Source of the DNA: Bacteroidales bacterium | Lineage (GTDB): Bacteria > Bacteroidota > Bacteroidia > Bacteroidales > UBA4417 | Assembly (NCBI GenBank): GCA_030654075.1 | Contig: JAURYB010000114.1 | Span: 1 to 52,104 of the forward strand | Direction of reading: 5' to 3' | Length of the DNA stretch: 52,104 nucleotides | Shown here: one piece after another, positions 34,898 to 43,553 of the stretch | How positions within the stretch are numbered: position 1 is the stretch's first letter | Layout: each line of letters starts with the position of its first letter | Made by a program: the position numbers and the translations under genes | Notes under the pieces: generated by a model | Seen by the model: the letters and a program-made list of their open reading frames with translations, nothing else | The model's database searches: none | What the model was told of the DNA's origin: nothing

Positions 34898-34955
34898 ACA
34901 ATCCACAATCCGCAATCCGCAATCCGCAATCCGCAATCCACAATCCACAATCCGA
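34898..34955. repeat. Heptamer array (CCGCAAT)n
   Basis: About eight tandem copies of CCGCAAT or CCACAAT follow the AAGGAGT array and end 3 bp before the stop codon of the TlpA-like gene. Confidence 0.9.
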
Positions 34956-34957
34956 AA

Positions 34958-36124
34958 TTAAAGATTCTTCTTAATCAAACCTGTCAAATCTCCAAATACC
35001 GGGTCGCGTGCAATGATATTTCCGTCTTTTCCAACAAGTATCAACATTGGAATTGTCTTTACCGCGTATGTTTTGCAATAGTCCGATTCAAGTCCTTTAA
35101 GATCATTTACCTGTATCCAGTAGGCTTTATCAAGCAGGTATGATTTCTTCCAAAGATCAGCATCTGAATCAATTGACACTGCGAAAATCTCAAAACCACG
35201 GTCGTGATAAGTTGTGTAAATACTGGCGAGATTCATATTGGTTTGTCGGCACAGCGCGTTCCAACTGCTCCAGAAGTAAACCAGGGTAAGTTTCCCATGC
35301 GTGGATGAAAGTTTAATCTCTTTCCCGGCAGCGTTGGGTAGTGAAATTTCAGGAGCCGGCATTTCCGGTTTCAGGATTTTGTCATGTTCTCTGGCATCAG
35401 CCATTTTAGCTTTGAAATCGAGCATTCGCAAATGGAAGGTGTTTACAAGACTATTTTCCGGGTAAACTTGAAACAATGCGCTGTCAAGTTTCAGAAATAA
35501 TTCGGGATTAGATTGCTCGGATAAAAGTGGGTTTGGACCGAAATTACTGGAAATTACCAGCAATGAAGTGAGTGAATTGGGATGAGAATTGACAAAAGAA
35601 ATAACTTTTTCCTTCTGGTTGTCGAAAATTTCCAGGTAGGTTGAATCCAGTTGTTTTTTGATGTGAATAAAATCAGGGTTTGCCTGGCTTTCTGCAAAAA
35701 TCCTGGATAATGAATCTACTGAGGTAAGGTTAGTGGCAGTGAATTTGTTGTATTCGCAATACAACTTCGAGTCTTTTGACCCTTTAACCGCATATGTGCT
35801 TCGAAGTAAATTCCCGTTACCTGTAAGCGTTATATCTTCACCTGGCGCGATAATCAATGTGATTTCATTTTCCGCGTTTCGTCTCAATATATAAAAACCG
35901 GCTTTTTTAACAGGGAAAGCTATGCTGAAATTGCCTGACGCATCAGTACTTACCGAATCGATCAGGGGTTGACTTTCCGGCAGAACCTGGTAAATATACA
36001 ACCAGGTTTTAGGTAAATTGGTGAAAGTTCCATGTACACTTACCATATCTCCTGAAATACTCTTACATCCCTGGAAAAGCCATAATACCAGTAAAATTAA
36101 AATAAAATTAAATCTGACTTTCAT
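34958..36124 (-). CDS. TlpA/ResA-like thioredoxin lipoprotein with one active-site cysteine missing
   Basis: Starting at the ATG at 36124 the protein has 388 residues and a lipoprotein signal ending LWLFQGC (Cys20). The N-terminal part (about residues 27-120) resembles the DUF4369 domain common in Bacteroidota thioredoxin lipoproteins, and the middle is helical. Residues 255-388 are a TlpA-like thioredoxin fold with PAPEISLPNAAGKEI, LTLVYFWSSW and the cis-proline segment KTIPMLIL. The redox motif, normally W-C-x-x-C, reads WNALC: Asn289 replaces the nucleophilic Cys, and only Cys292 is left. It therefore cannot do ordinary disulfide exchange. It may bind, isomerise or regulate. An upstream ATG at 36214 is possible but would break the signal peptide. 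Confidence 0.88.
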   Translation of the reverse strand: MKVRFNFILILLVLWLFQGCKSISGDMVSVHGTFTNLPKTWLYIYQVLPESQPLIDSVSTDASGNFSIAFPVKKAGFYILRRNAENEITLIIAPGEDITLTGNGNLLRSTYAVKGSKDSKLYCEYNKFTATNLTSVDSLSRIFAESQANPDFIHIKKQLDSTYLEIFDNQKEKVISFVNSHPNSLTSLLVISSNFGPNPLLSEQSNPELFLKLDSALFQVYPENSLVNTFHLRMLDFKAKMADAREHDKILKPEMPAPEISLPNAAGKEIKLSSTHGKLTLVYFWSSWNALCRQTNMNLASIYTTYHDRGFEIFAVSIDSDADLWKKSYLLDKAYWIQVNDLKGLESDYCKTYAVKTIPMLILVGKDGNIIARDPVFGDLTGLIKKNL

Positions 36125-36273
36125 ACCTGGATTCCTGATTTGTGGCAAATGTCGTAAAAATATCAATGCCTTACCATTGCGGATGTATCCGTTAAGTTTA
36201 TTGTTTTTTGGCATTTTAAATGTATATGTTTAAAGTAATTTGTTTAATTTTAACGGTACCAATAAATTTAGTT

Positions 36274-36792
36274 ATGAAAGCACGTCTAATCTTATCATTT
36301 ACTGTATTATTAGTTTTAATTTGTCATACCGTGGATGCGCAGAAAGTATTGTTGCTGCAGAAACCGGGTAAAACAAAACGATTTCTTTATCATACCGGCG
36401 ACAAGATTATAATCCGGACCGGGGAGCCTGAATTTGCTGTAAGCGGGGAGCTTACCTATATCGACGATTCCGTGCTGACCATTAATAAAAACTTTACCTA
36501 TCAACTGGCAAAAGTCAAAGAAGTAAACATCATACGACCCTTCTTAAATGGTGCCTGGCGAATGATGTACCTGGCCGGAGGTGTTTATGCGGCAGGTAGT
36601 GTATTTAACAGGGCAATTAATGGTGACACGCCCTTGGTTGATAATACAATACCAATAGTTACCGGATCCTTCATCGTGCTCGGAACTACATCGTACCTGT
36701 TACGGAATAAACATTGTAAAATGGAAGATGGCTGGAAATTGAAAGTGCTGGATTATGATGTTTTTAAAGAGAAAAAGGAGGTTGAGGAATAA
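36274..36792 (+). CDS. Exported hypothetical protein
   Basis: From the ATG at 36274 the protein has 172 residues and a signal peptide (LILSFTVLLVLICHTVDAQ). The mature part has a small beta-rich domain (KRFLYHTGDKIIIRTGEPEF, then GELTYIDDSVLTI), a possible membrane hairpin of Gly/Ala-rich segments (MYLAGGVYAAGSVF and IVTGSFIVLGTTSYLL), and a charged end (FKEKKEVEE). I recognise no catalytic motif. It may sit at the membrane surface, with the beta domain outside. The upstream ATG at 36220 would precede the signal peptide by 18 residues and is less likely. It is divergent from the TlpA-like gene. Confidence 0.75.
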   Translation: MKARLILSFTVLLVLICHTVDAQKVLLLQKPGKTKRFLYHTGDKIIIRTGEPEFAVSGELTYIDDSVLTINKNFTYQLAKVKEVNIIRPFLNGAWRMMYLAGGVYAAGSVFNRAINGDTPLVDNTIPIVTGSFIVLGTTSYLLRNKHCKMEDGWKLKVLDYDVFKEKKEVEE

Positions 36793-36799
36793 GTGCTTT

Positions 36800-36975
36800 T
36801 TACCACAGAGACAAGGATTATACAGAGTTTCACGGAGATTTTTTTCTTAGTGCTTTCTTAGTGCTCTTAGTGACTAAGTGGTGTTTTGTTTTCTCTGACT
36901 CAATATGTCTATGTAGTGATCTTTACTTTTCCTCAGTGTTTCTCCATACCCTCTGTGCCTCCGTGGTTTTCACTG
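36800..36975. repeat. Degenerate ACCACAGAG/CTCCGTGGT word repeat
   Basis: The intergenic space starts with ACCACAGAGACAAGG and TTCACGGAG words and ends with CCTCTGTGCCTCCGTGGT, which is the inverted form. In between CTTAGTG is repeated. No gene is seen. Confidence 0.65.
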
Positions 36976-37006
36976 TTTTTCTTCTGATATTAAATTCTAA
37001 AATGTC

Positions 37007-37014
37007 TACTTTTG
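37007..37014 (+). promoter_or_regulatory. Candidate -7 box of mqnC
   Basis: TACTTTTG matches TAnnTTTG and lies 15 bp before the mqnC ATG at 37030. No TTG at the ideal distance. Confidence 0.45.
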
Positions 37015-37029
37015 CCACAATATCACATT

Positions 37030-38124
37030 ATGGCACATCTTGAACTACTTCAGAAAGCAATCCAAGGCTCTCATCTTACACTTGATGAGGGACTTACATT
37101 ATATTTAAATGCATCAACATCAGAACTGATGTTTGCTGCCAACCAGGTGCGTAACAAGCTTCATCCGGATAAAAAAGTTACCTGGCTTATCGACCGTAAT
37201 GTAAATTACACCAATGTTTGTGTGTCAGGATGCCAGTTTTGCAACTTTTACAGGGGAGCCAACCACAAAGAAGCTTATATCACAACAATAGAGCAATACA
37301 AGGAAAAAATTGACGAGCTTTTTGCCCGTGGTGGGGAACAACTTCTTTTCCAGGGTGGAATGCACCCGAAACTTGGGCTGGATTTTTACACCGGGTTATT
37401 TCGCCAGCTGAAAGGGCTGTATCCGAAACTTAAACTTCATGCGCTTGGGCCGCCTGAAGTTGTTCATATTTCCCAACTTGAAGGTATCAGTTTCCGCGAA
37501 ACACTTGTACAGCTTATTGCCGCCGGACTTGATAGTTTACCTGGTGCAGGAGCCGAAATTCTTTCCGACAGGGTTCGCGGTAAAATTTCACGCAATAAAT
37601 GCACTGTAGAGCAGTGGCTTGATGTTATGCTGGAAGCTCACAAGCTGGGGCTCACTACTTCAGCTACTATGATGTTTGGCCACATTGAAACTTTGGAAGA
37701 ACGAATCCAGCATATGATTTATATGCGAAATGTCCAGGATCAAAAACCGGAAGGCGCAACCGGGTTTATTTCGTTTATTCCCTGGCCTTTTCAGGATGAG
37801 GGAACTTCACTCAAAAAACTACATGGGATTACAAATTCGATAACTGCCGAAGATTATATCCGCACCATAGCAATCAGCAGGTTAATGCTGCCAAATATAC
37901 CGAATATCCAGGCTTCTTGGCTTACGGTAGGTAAGGATACAGCACAGCTCTGCCTGCATGGAGGCGCCAACGATTTTGGCTCTATTATGATCGAGGAAAA
38001 TGTGGTAAGTGTAGCCGGTGCAAATTATTCATTTGACGAAACCGGGATTCAACTTGCAATAAGAGAAGCGGGATTTGAACCTCAACTTCGAAATCAGCAG
38101 TTTCAGCCTTTGTTATTTCCCTGA
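37030..38124 (+). CDS. mqnC: Dehypoxanthine futalosine cyclase (radical SAM)
   Basis: MqnC cyclises dehypoxanthine futalosine in the alternative (futalosine) route to menaquinone. The 364-residue protein carries the radical SAM cluster motif VCVSGCQFCNFYR (three Cys) and family landmarks RNVNYTN, EQLLFQGGMHP, ALGPPEVVH, SLPGAGAEILSDRVR, TTSATMMFGHIE and FIPWPFQDEGTSL. SLPGAGAEILSDRVR and FIPWPFQ fit MqnC better than the paralogue MqnE. The start at 37030 is an ATG with a -7-like box in front; a TTG at 37012 is possible. Its last 12 bp overlap the convergent waaA gene. No other menaquinone genes are visible, as is usual for this scattered pathway. Confidence 0.93.
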   Translation: MAHLELLQKAIQGSHLTLDEGLTLYLNASTSELMFAANQVRNKLHPDKKVTWLIDRNVNYTNVCVSGCQFCNFYRGANHKEAYITTIEQYKEKIDELFARGGEQLLFQGGMHPKLGLDFYTGLFRQLKGLYPKLKLHALGPPEVVHISQLEGISFRETLVQLIAAGLDSLPGAGAEILSDRVRGKISRNKCTVEQWLDVMLEAHKLGLTTSATMMFGHIETLEERIQHMIYMRNVQDQKPEGATGFISFIPWPFQDEGTSLKKLHGITNSITAEDYIRTIAISRLMLPNIPNIQASWLTVGKDTAQLCLHGGANDFGSIMIEENVVSVAGANYSFDETGIQLAIREAGFEPQLRNQQFQPLLFP

Positions 38125-39378
38125 GCCTATCACCTCATTCACTCGTTTCAGCACGATTTCCGATGCGCCGCATCCGTTTGTAACAAAGGTTTTATTAACG
38201 GATATTGCATGAGATAGTTCTGCTTTATTATTGAGAAGTATATTGACTTTTTTTATCAATTCGTCGGGTTTGCTTACTTCAAAAGCGCCTCCAAGTTCAA
38301 CCAATTCTTTTGCTTCGTTAAATTTATGATAGTTCGGACCCATAAATACAGGCAATCCAAATGCGGAAGCTTCCAGGATATTGTGTATTCCGACACCAAA
38401 GCCGCCTCCGATATACGCGAGAGTTCCATATTGATATAATTGCGAGAGCATGCCAATTGAATCAATAACTAAAATCTCAGCATTTTTGACTTCTTCTATA
38501 TTTGACTTCGAAAATTGCACAGCCGTTTTTCCCGCCCTTTGCATCAGCGAACTGATATGATCAGCACTAATTTCGTGCGGAGCAATTATAAAACGCATTT
38601 TATGCTTGTTCTGATAAATCAGTTTAAAAATCAGGTCCTCATCGGCAGGCCAGGTACTACCGGCAACTATAATCTTATGATTTAATGAAAAAGCCTTTGC
38701 AATATCAATTGTTTTAGGTTTTGCTGCCACAGCAACAACCCGGTCGAAACGTGTATCACCACTAACCTCGGCATTTTTAATGCCAATAAACTGTAAAAGC
38801 TCTTTTGAGTCTTCATTCTGAACAAAAATCGTTGTAAATCCCTGCAGGATTTTCCTTGGCCATTCAGCATACCCTTTAAAAAAATGCTGATCAGGCCTGA
38901 ATACAGCCGAAACCAGGAAGGTAGGTATTTTTTTCGATTGCAGATAGCTAAGGAAATTAAACCAAAACTCGTACTTTACATAAAAAACGATATCCGGTTT
39001 AATAGTTTCTACAAACCGCTGAACATTAGATTTTGTGTCAAGTGGAAGGTAAAGCACAAGATCAGCACCGGAATACGCTTTTCGTACTTCGTAACCCGAA
39101 GGACTGTAAAAAGTAAGCAGGATAAGGTATTCAGGGTGTTGAAGTTTAAAAGCCTCTATTATTGGGCGGCCTTGTTCGAATTCTCCGAGTGAAGCACAAT
39201 GAAACCAGGCAAGCTTCCTGCCAGGTATATTAAAAGGTGAATCAGCAACTTTCTTATCAAGAATGGTCCAGTATTGTTGCCTGCCTTTAATCCATAAGGC
39301 TGCTTTTTTATTAAAAACAGAAGCAACCCGGATGGAAAGACCGTAGCATACAATCAGAAAGGAATAAATTTGCTGCAT
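38113..39378 (-). CDS. waaA: 3-deoxy-D-manno-octulosonic acid transferase
   Basis: WaaA (KdtA) adds Kdo to lipid IVA on the cytoplasmic side of the inner membrane. The 421-residue protein has an N-terminal hydrophobic anchor (IYSFLIVCYGLSIRVASVF), then a GT-B fold with WFHCASLGEFEQGRPIIE (catalytic Glu region), LLTFYSPSGYEVRK, LYLPLD, VKYEFWFN, AGSTWPADED and the sugar-nucleotide part YIGGGFGVGIHNILEASAFGLPVFMGP. It is of normal length. Its 3' end overlaps mqnC by 12 bp on the opposite strand. It points to a Kdo-containing LPS. Confidence 0.96.
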   Translation of the reverse strand: MQQIYSFLIVCYGLSIRVASVFNKKAALWIKGRQQYWTILDKKVADSPFNIPGRKLAWFHCASLGEFEQGRPIIEAFKLQHPEYLILLTFYSPSGYEVRKAYSGADLVLYLPLDTKSNVQRFVETIKPDIVFYVKYEFWFNFLSYLQSKKIPTFLVSAVFRPDQHFFKGYAEWPRKILQGFTTIFVQNEDSKELLQFIGIKNAEVSGDTRFDRVVAVAAKPKTIDIAKAFSLNHKIIVAGSTWPADEDLIFKLIYQNKHKMRFIIAPHEISADHISSLMQRAGKTAVQFSKSNIEEVKNAEILVIDSIGMLSQLYQYGTLAYIGGGFGVGIHNILEASAFGLPVFMGPNYHKFNEAKELVELGGAFEVSKPDELIKKVNILLNNKAELSHAISVNKTFVTNGCGASEIVLKRVNEVIGSGK

Positions 39379-39604
39379 GACTCAGTAATCGGTTGTTAAT
39401 CTGTTAAATAGAATCGCAAGTTAAAATGATTTTTTGATATCAGGAACATCCTGGTCATAATACAAACATCAAAACAATTTACACTGTTATGTTCGTGATT
39501 ATAAATGCAAAGATACAAATCCAACGAAGCCATCGGTCGGTTTCGGATTTATTTATCAAAGCCGAGATTTCTTATCTTTTTTAAGCAATTAATCGATTCA
39601 AATC

Positions 39605-39634
39605 TTGAATACATGCTTACAATAAATATCTTTG
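39605..39634 (+). promoter_or_regulatory. Bacteroidota-type promoter of the aminotransferase gene
   Basis: TTG at 39605-39607 and TATCTTTG at 39627-39634 are 19 bp apart, an exact match to the consensus. The ATG follows 36 bp later. Confidence 0.75.
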
Positions 39635-39669
39635 CAAAATAATATTAACACTAATAACTATTTCAGATA

Positions 39670-40809
39670 ATGCGGAAAATATCAATGGTCGACCTTAAGT
39701 CGCAGTATGAGAAGATTAAACCTGAAATTGACAAATCAATAAGTGGTGTAATCGATACCACTTCGTTTATTAACGGTCCGGCAGTAAAAGAGTTTCAAAC
39801 GGCACTCGAAAAATACCTTGGTGTAAAACATGTAATTCCCTGCGCCAATGGCACGGATGCATTGCAGATAAGTATGATGGCATTAGGTTTAAAACCTGGT
39901 GACGAGGTTATTGCACCGTCCTTTACATTTATAGCAACCGCTGAAGTAATTGCTGTACTTGGGCTTACTCCTGTACTTGTGGATGTTGAGCCTGATACAT
40001 TCAATATAAGCCCCGAAGCTATTTTAAAAGCCATCACACCACGTACAAAAGCTATAGTTCCTGTTCATCTTTTCGGTCAGACTGCCGATATGGATGCCAT
40101 AATGGAGATTGCCAAAAAACATAATTTGTTTGTAATTGAAGATGCGTGCCAGTCTATCGGTTCTGATTATCAGAATGCTTCCGGGGAATGGAAAAAATCA
40201 GGAACTATCGGACATGTGGGATGTACTTCATTCTTCCCTTCAAAAAATCTTGGCTGTTATGGCGATGGAGGTGCAATTTTCACCAACGATGATCAACTTG
40301 CCGCTAAAATGCGCTCGATTGTTAATCATGGCATGACCGTACGTTATTATCATGATGATATTGGTGTTAACAGCCGTTTGGATAGCATACAGGCTGCTGT
40401 ACTGAATGTAAAACTAAAGCATCTTGATGAGTATGCCCTTGCCCGTCAGCAGGTTGCAGCAGCCTACGACAAAGCATTTAAAGATCAGCCTGAACTTACA
40501 GTTCCAGCTCGTTTCATCCGGTCAACCCATGTTTTTCACCAGTATACCTTGCTTGTTAAGGGAGTTGATCGCAATAAACTGCCGGAGTTCATGGCTACAA
40601 AAGATATTCCGGCTATGATTTATTACCCGGTGCCAATCCATCTTCAGAAAGCTTACCTTGATCCACGTTACCAGTCCGGTGATTTTCCTGTTACTGAAGA
40701 CTTATGTTCTTCCGTTATATCCTTACCAATGCATACAGAAATGGATGCAGAACAGCTGAATTATATCACGTCTTCGGTTCTGGAGTACCTGAAAGGACCT
40801 AGGAAATAG
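39670..40809 (+). CDS. DegT/DnrJ-type sugar aminotransferase (WbpE/WlbC-like)
   Basis: The 379-residue PLP enzyme belongs to the family that transaminates keto-sugar nucleotides. Landmarks are VDLKSQYEKIKPEID, FINGPAVKEFQTALEKYLG, CANGTDALQISMMALGL, GDEVIAPSFTFIATAE, FVIEDACQSIGSDY and FFPSKNLGCYGDGGAIFTND with the PLP lysine in SKN. VNSRLDSIQAAVLNVKL is typical of the WbpE/WlbC branch acting on UDP-3-keto-GlcNAcA. The gene has a clear promoter of its own. The next gene, 260 bp downstream, encodes a WbpD-like acetyltransferase, the usual partner. The companion dehydrogenase is not in the window, so other amino sugars cannot be excluded. Confidence 0.9.
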   Translation: MRKISMVDLKSQYEKIKPEIDKSISGVIDTTSFINGPAVKEFQTALEKYLGVKHVIPCANGTDALQISMMALGLKPGDEVIAPSFTFIATAEVIAVLGLTPVLVDVEPDTFNISPEAILKAITPRTKAIVPVHLFGQTADMDAIMEIAKKHNLFVIEDACQSIGSDYQNASGEWKKSGTIGHVGCTSFFPSKNLGCYGDGGAIFTNDDQLAAKMRSIVNHGMTVRYYHDDIGVNSRLDSIQAAVLNVKLKHLDEYALARQQVAAAYDKAFKDQPELTVPARFIRSTHVFHQYTLLVKGVDRNKLPEFMATKDIPAMIYYPVPIHLQKAYLDPRYQSGDFPVTEDLCSSVISLPMHTEMDAEQLNYITSSVLEYLKGPRK

Positions 40810-40875
40810 GGGAATGGAAAAATAGAAAATGGGAAAATGGAAAATAGAAAAATGGGAAAATGGGAAATAGGATAC
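40806..40875. repeat. GGAAAATAG-type purine tract
   Basis: About 65 bp of GGAAAAATAGAAAATGGG-like words start right at the stop codon of the aminotransferase gene. The space from 40876 to 41069 shows nothing clear. Confidence 0.75.
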
Positions 40876-41069
40876 GAAAGTCTTTTGATGCAGAAGAGAA
40901 ATAAATCATCCAAAAGATGAAATCAAAATCGAGATTGTCTGATTTGTATCTGGATTCTGAGATAAGCCTCCAAAAAGTTCATTATAATGGAAGTCTGATT
41001 TCCGGGAAAATCCGTATGACTTTATCCCTTTCCCATATACCTGCTTAATTGAAAAAAAATATATTAATT

Positions 41070-41654
41070 ATGATTGAAAAAGGATATTTTGCTCATTCTT
41101 CAGCGGTTATCGACGAGGGATGTACTATTGGAAACGGAACCAGGATATGGCATTTCTCGCATATTATGCCTGGTTGCATCATCGGCGAAGGTTGTAATAT
41201 CGGTCAAAATGTAGTTGTTTCACCCGATGTTGTTTTAGGTAAAAACGTGAAAATTCAGAATAACGTTTCTATTTATACCGGTGTTATTTGCGAAGATGAT
41301 GTATTTCTTGGCCCTTCGATGGTTTTTACCAATGTTATAAATCCGCGTAGCGCCGTTAACCGGAAGAATGAATATGCCCGTACTTTTGTTCGCAAAGGCG
41401 CTACTATTGGTGCTAATGCTACAATTGTATGTGGTATCGAATTAGGTGAATTCTGTTTTATAGGTGCCGGAGCTGTAGTTATAAGAACTGTCCCTGCGTA
41501 TGCACTGGTTGTTGGGAATCCTGCCCGCCAAACCGGATGGATGAGCGAATATGGTCATAAACTGAAATTTGATAAGGAAGGGAAAGCCATTTGTCCGGAG
41601 AGTAATATTGTGTACGAACTCAAAGATGGTATAGTACGTAAATCTCAAAATTAG
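41070..41654 (+). CDS. Left-handed beta-helix N-acetyltransferase (WbpD/WlbB-like)
   Basis: The 194-residue protein is built of hexapeptide repeats (IGEGCNIGQNVVVSPDVVLG, then NVKIQNNVSIYTG) typical of a trimeric acyltransferase. The signature TRIWHFSHIMPG and the segments VFTNVINPRSA and GNPARQTGWMSEYG place it in the WbpD/WlbB group, which acetylates the 3-amino group of UDP-GlcNAc3NA. With the upstream aminotransferase it would make UDP-2,3-diacetamido-uronic acid precursors for polysaccharide. The ATG at 41070 gives the usual start MIEKGYFAHSSAV; a TTG at 41049 is less likely. Confidence 0.9.
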   Translation: MIEKGYFAHSSAVIDEGCTIGNGTRIWHFSHIMPGCIIGEGCNIGQNVVVSPDVVLGKNVKIQNNVSIYTGVICEDDVFLGPSMVFTNVINPRSAVNRKNEYARTFVRKGATIGANATIVCGIELGEFCFIGAGAVVIRTVPAYALVVGNPARQTGWMSEYGHKLKFDKEGKAICPESNIVYELKDGIVRKSQN

Positions 41655-41724
41655 AAGCTGATCTCATTTCCCTGATTATCAGAATATAGAAATATTTATT
41701 TTACCTTTTACAATTCCAAAAGAT

Positions 41725-42714
41725 ATGGAATATCTAGCCCAATCAACACGTTATGATCAAATGAAATACCGTCGTTGCGGGAAAAGTGGGATCAAGCTGC
41801 CGGAGATTTCTCTTGGGTTATGGCATAATTTTGGGCATGTGGACCGCTTCGAGGTTTCCCGGCAGATTGTATTGAAGGCTTTTGACTGCGGAATTACACA
41901 TTTTGATCTTGCCAACAATTACGGTCCGCCTCCGGGTTCAGCTGAAGAGAATTTTGGGAGAATGATGCAAAATGATCTTCGCCCATTTCGCGATGAGATG
42001 ATCATTTCAACTAAAGCCGGATACCTGATGTGGGATGGACCTTATGGCGAATGGGGTTCGAAAAAATACCTTGTTTCGAGTCTCGATCAAAGCCTGAAGC
42101 GGATGAAACTGGATTACGTGGATATTTTCTACAGCCATCGTCCTGATCCGGATACGCCGCTCGAGGAAACCATGGCGGCTCTCGATTTGATTGTGAAACA
42201 AGGCAAAGCCTTGTATGCCGGTATTTCCAACTACCCGGCCGAACTTACGCACAAAGCAGCTGAAATTCTTAAACAGATGGGAACTCCCTGCCTGATTCAT
42301 CAGCCTTCGTACAGCATGTTTAATCGCTGGGCCGAAGATGGTTTAATGGATGTACTTGAACAGGATGGAATGGGATGTATTACTTTTTCGCCACTGGCCC
42401 AGGGCTTGCTCACTGATCGTTACCTTCATGGAATTCCTTCTGATTCACGTGCCGCAAAACATGTTTTTTTAAATGAAGACCGTGTAATACTGATGTTGCC
42501 TCAAATCAAAAAGCTAAACGAAATAGCGAATACTCGCGGACAAAGCCTGTCGCAAATGGCTATAGCATGGTTGTTGAAAGATAAACGTGTTACTTCTGTT
42601 CTGATAGGCGCAAGCTCAGTACCCCAGCTCGAAAATAATTTAGGCGCATTGGGAAACACAAAGTTTAGCAAAGATGAATTAGACGCCATTGAGTTGGTAC
42701 TGTCTAAAGATTAG
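41725..42714 (+). CDS. Aldo/keto reductase, YghZ/L-glyceraldehyde-3-phosphate reductase-like
   Basis: The 329-residue NADPH-dependent reductase has the AKR tetrad region: FDLANNYGPPPGSAEENFG (Asp and Tyr), STKAGYLMW (Lys) and FYSHRPDPDTPLEETM (His). RCGKSGIKLPEISLGLWHNFG at the start and the C-terminal cofactor loop VLIGASSVPQLENNLGAL are close to YghZ/Gpr enzymes, which reduce L-glyceraldehyde 3-phosphate or methylglyoxal. It lies 70 bp downstream of the acetyltransferase on the same strand, possibly by chance. Confidence 0.92.
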   Translation: MEYLAQSTRYDQMKYRRCGKSGIKLPEISLGLWHNFGHVDRFEVSRQIVLKAFDCGITHFDLANNYGPPPGSAEENFGRMMQNDLRPFRDEMIISTKAGYLMWDGPYGEWGSKKYLVSSLDQSLKRMKLDYVDIFYSHRPDPDTPLEETMAALDLIVKQGKALYAGISNYPAELTHKAAEILKQMGTPCLIHQPSYSMFNRWAEDGLMDVLEQDGMGCITFSPLAQGLLTDRYLHGIPSDSRAAKHVFLNEDRVILMLPQIKKLNEIANTRGQSLSQMAIAWLLKDKRVTSVLIGASSVPQLENNLGALGNTKFSKDELDAIELVLSKD

Positions 42715-42739
42715 CACTAATCAAGTATCATCAGGCACG

Positions 42740-43447
42740 TTAACATCTGGCTGATTTTCTTTTTTTCCAGGATTTATTCCTGGCATGCATCTTTTGAATA
42801 TAATCAGTAGCCAGGGGAACCTTACATGCTGTGCCTCCCATATCTACTTTTACTTTTCCTATCTGTGACGCTATACTTGTTGCGTCTTCTGATAATGGTC
42901 TGCAATATCCGCCAACAGAAATTACAAAATTATTCATGGCAGAGCGAACACGGTTTTTCTCAGAATGTATTGTGCTTGAGATCCTTTTAAGTAAATTCCT
43001 ATAAAGTATGGCATCAATTTCTTCATCATTTTTACATGCTGCAATGCTTGCCAATGTGGCCCAGCCCGCAGATGCAATATTTTCTTTATCAGATTCGATC
43101 CATTGCAAAGCAAGTTCAGTACCATAAGGACTTTCGGAAGCAACCCAGGCAACCGTGAATTCACTCAGCATATACCAATAGGCTGTTTCCACCCAATGGT
43201 TAAGGTCTTCCCGTGACATTTTAGCAGGATCAGCAATTAACCCGGCCAGGTACATAGCATCCGAATTGCCAGTATTAAATAGTTCCAGCGAAAGAGGATA
43301 ATCCGTCTTCGTCTTTTGTACTATTTTCTTCAGATATTCTATTTTAACTCCGAAAAAAGGTTCACGGGCACCGTGTTTAACCAGAACGCTTTTCGTACTT
43401 TCATTACCCAATTGCTGCAGTTGCTGCATGATTTCAGGAAGAGTCAT
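42740..43447 (-). CDS. AlkD-like DNA alkylation repair protein
   Basis: The 235-residue protein is all-helical with HEAT-like repeats, as in AlkD glycosylases that remove bulky alkylated bases. Landmarks are KHGAREPFFGVKIEYLKKIVQ, NTGNSDAMYLAGLIADP, ETAYWYMLSEFTVAWVA and ASAGWATLASIA. It is a divergent family member, and glycosylase activity has not been shown for all relatives; the Trp and Asp residues of AlkD cannot be assigned with certainty. The ATG at 43447 gives the start MTLPEIMQQL. The upstream ATG at 43522 would add 25 hydrophobic residues unlike the family and lies inside the fabD terminator, so it is rejected. Confidence 0.82.
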   Translation of the reverse strand: MTLPEIMQQLQQLGNESTKSVLVKHGAREPFFGVKIEYLKKIVQKTKTDYPLSLELFNTGNSDAMYLAGLIADPAKMSREDLNHWVETAYWYMLSEFTVAWVASESPYGTELALQWIESDKENIASAGWATLASIAACKNDEEIDAILYRNLLKRISSTIHSEKNRVRSAMNNFVISVGGYCRPLSEDATSIASQIGKVKVDMGGTACKVPLATDYIQKMHARNKSWKKRKSARC

Positions 43448-43502
43448 AATAATAATGATTGGAAAGATTAATAACGTATAAACGGGAAGAAGGTTTAAAA
43501 AA

Positions 43503-43532
43503 AATACCCTGTTTCTTTGCATAAACAGGGTA
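43503..43532 (-). terminator. Intrinsic terminator of fabD
   Basis: On the minus strand AATACCCTGTTT and AAACAGGGTATT form a 12-bp stem followed by a T-run, 21 bp past the fabD stop. Confidence 0.92.
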
Positions 43533-43553
43533 TTCGTGCATTTGAAAAATTAT

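Noticed and set aside
36861..37043. 60-residue plus-strand frame before mqnC
   Set aside because: It lies within word repeats and runs over the mqnC start; no signal or motif supports it.
37030..38124. MqnE or CofH/FbiC-type radical SAM enzyme
   Set aside because: The motifs around SLPGAGAEILSDRVR and FIPWPFQDEGT fit MqnC better, and no F420 genes are present.
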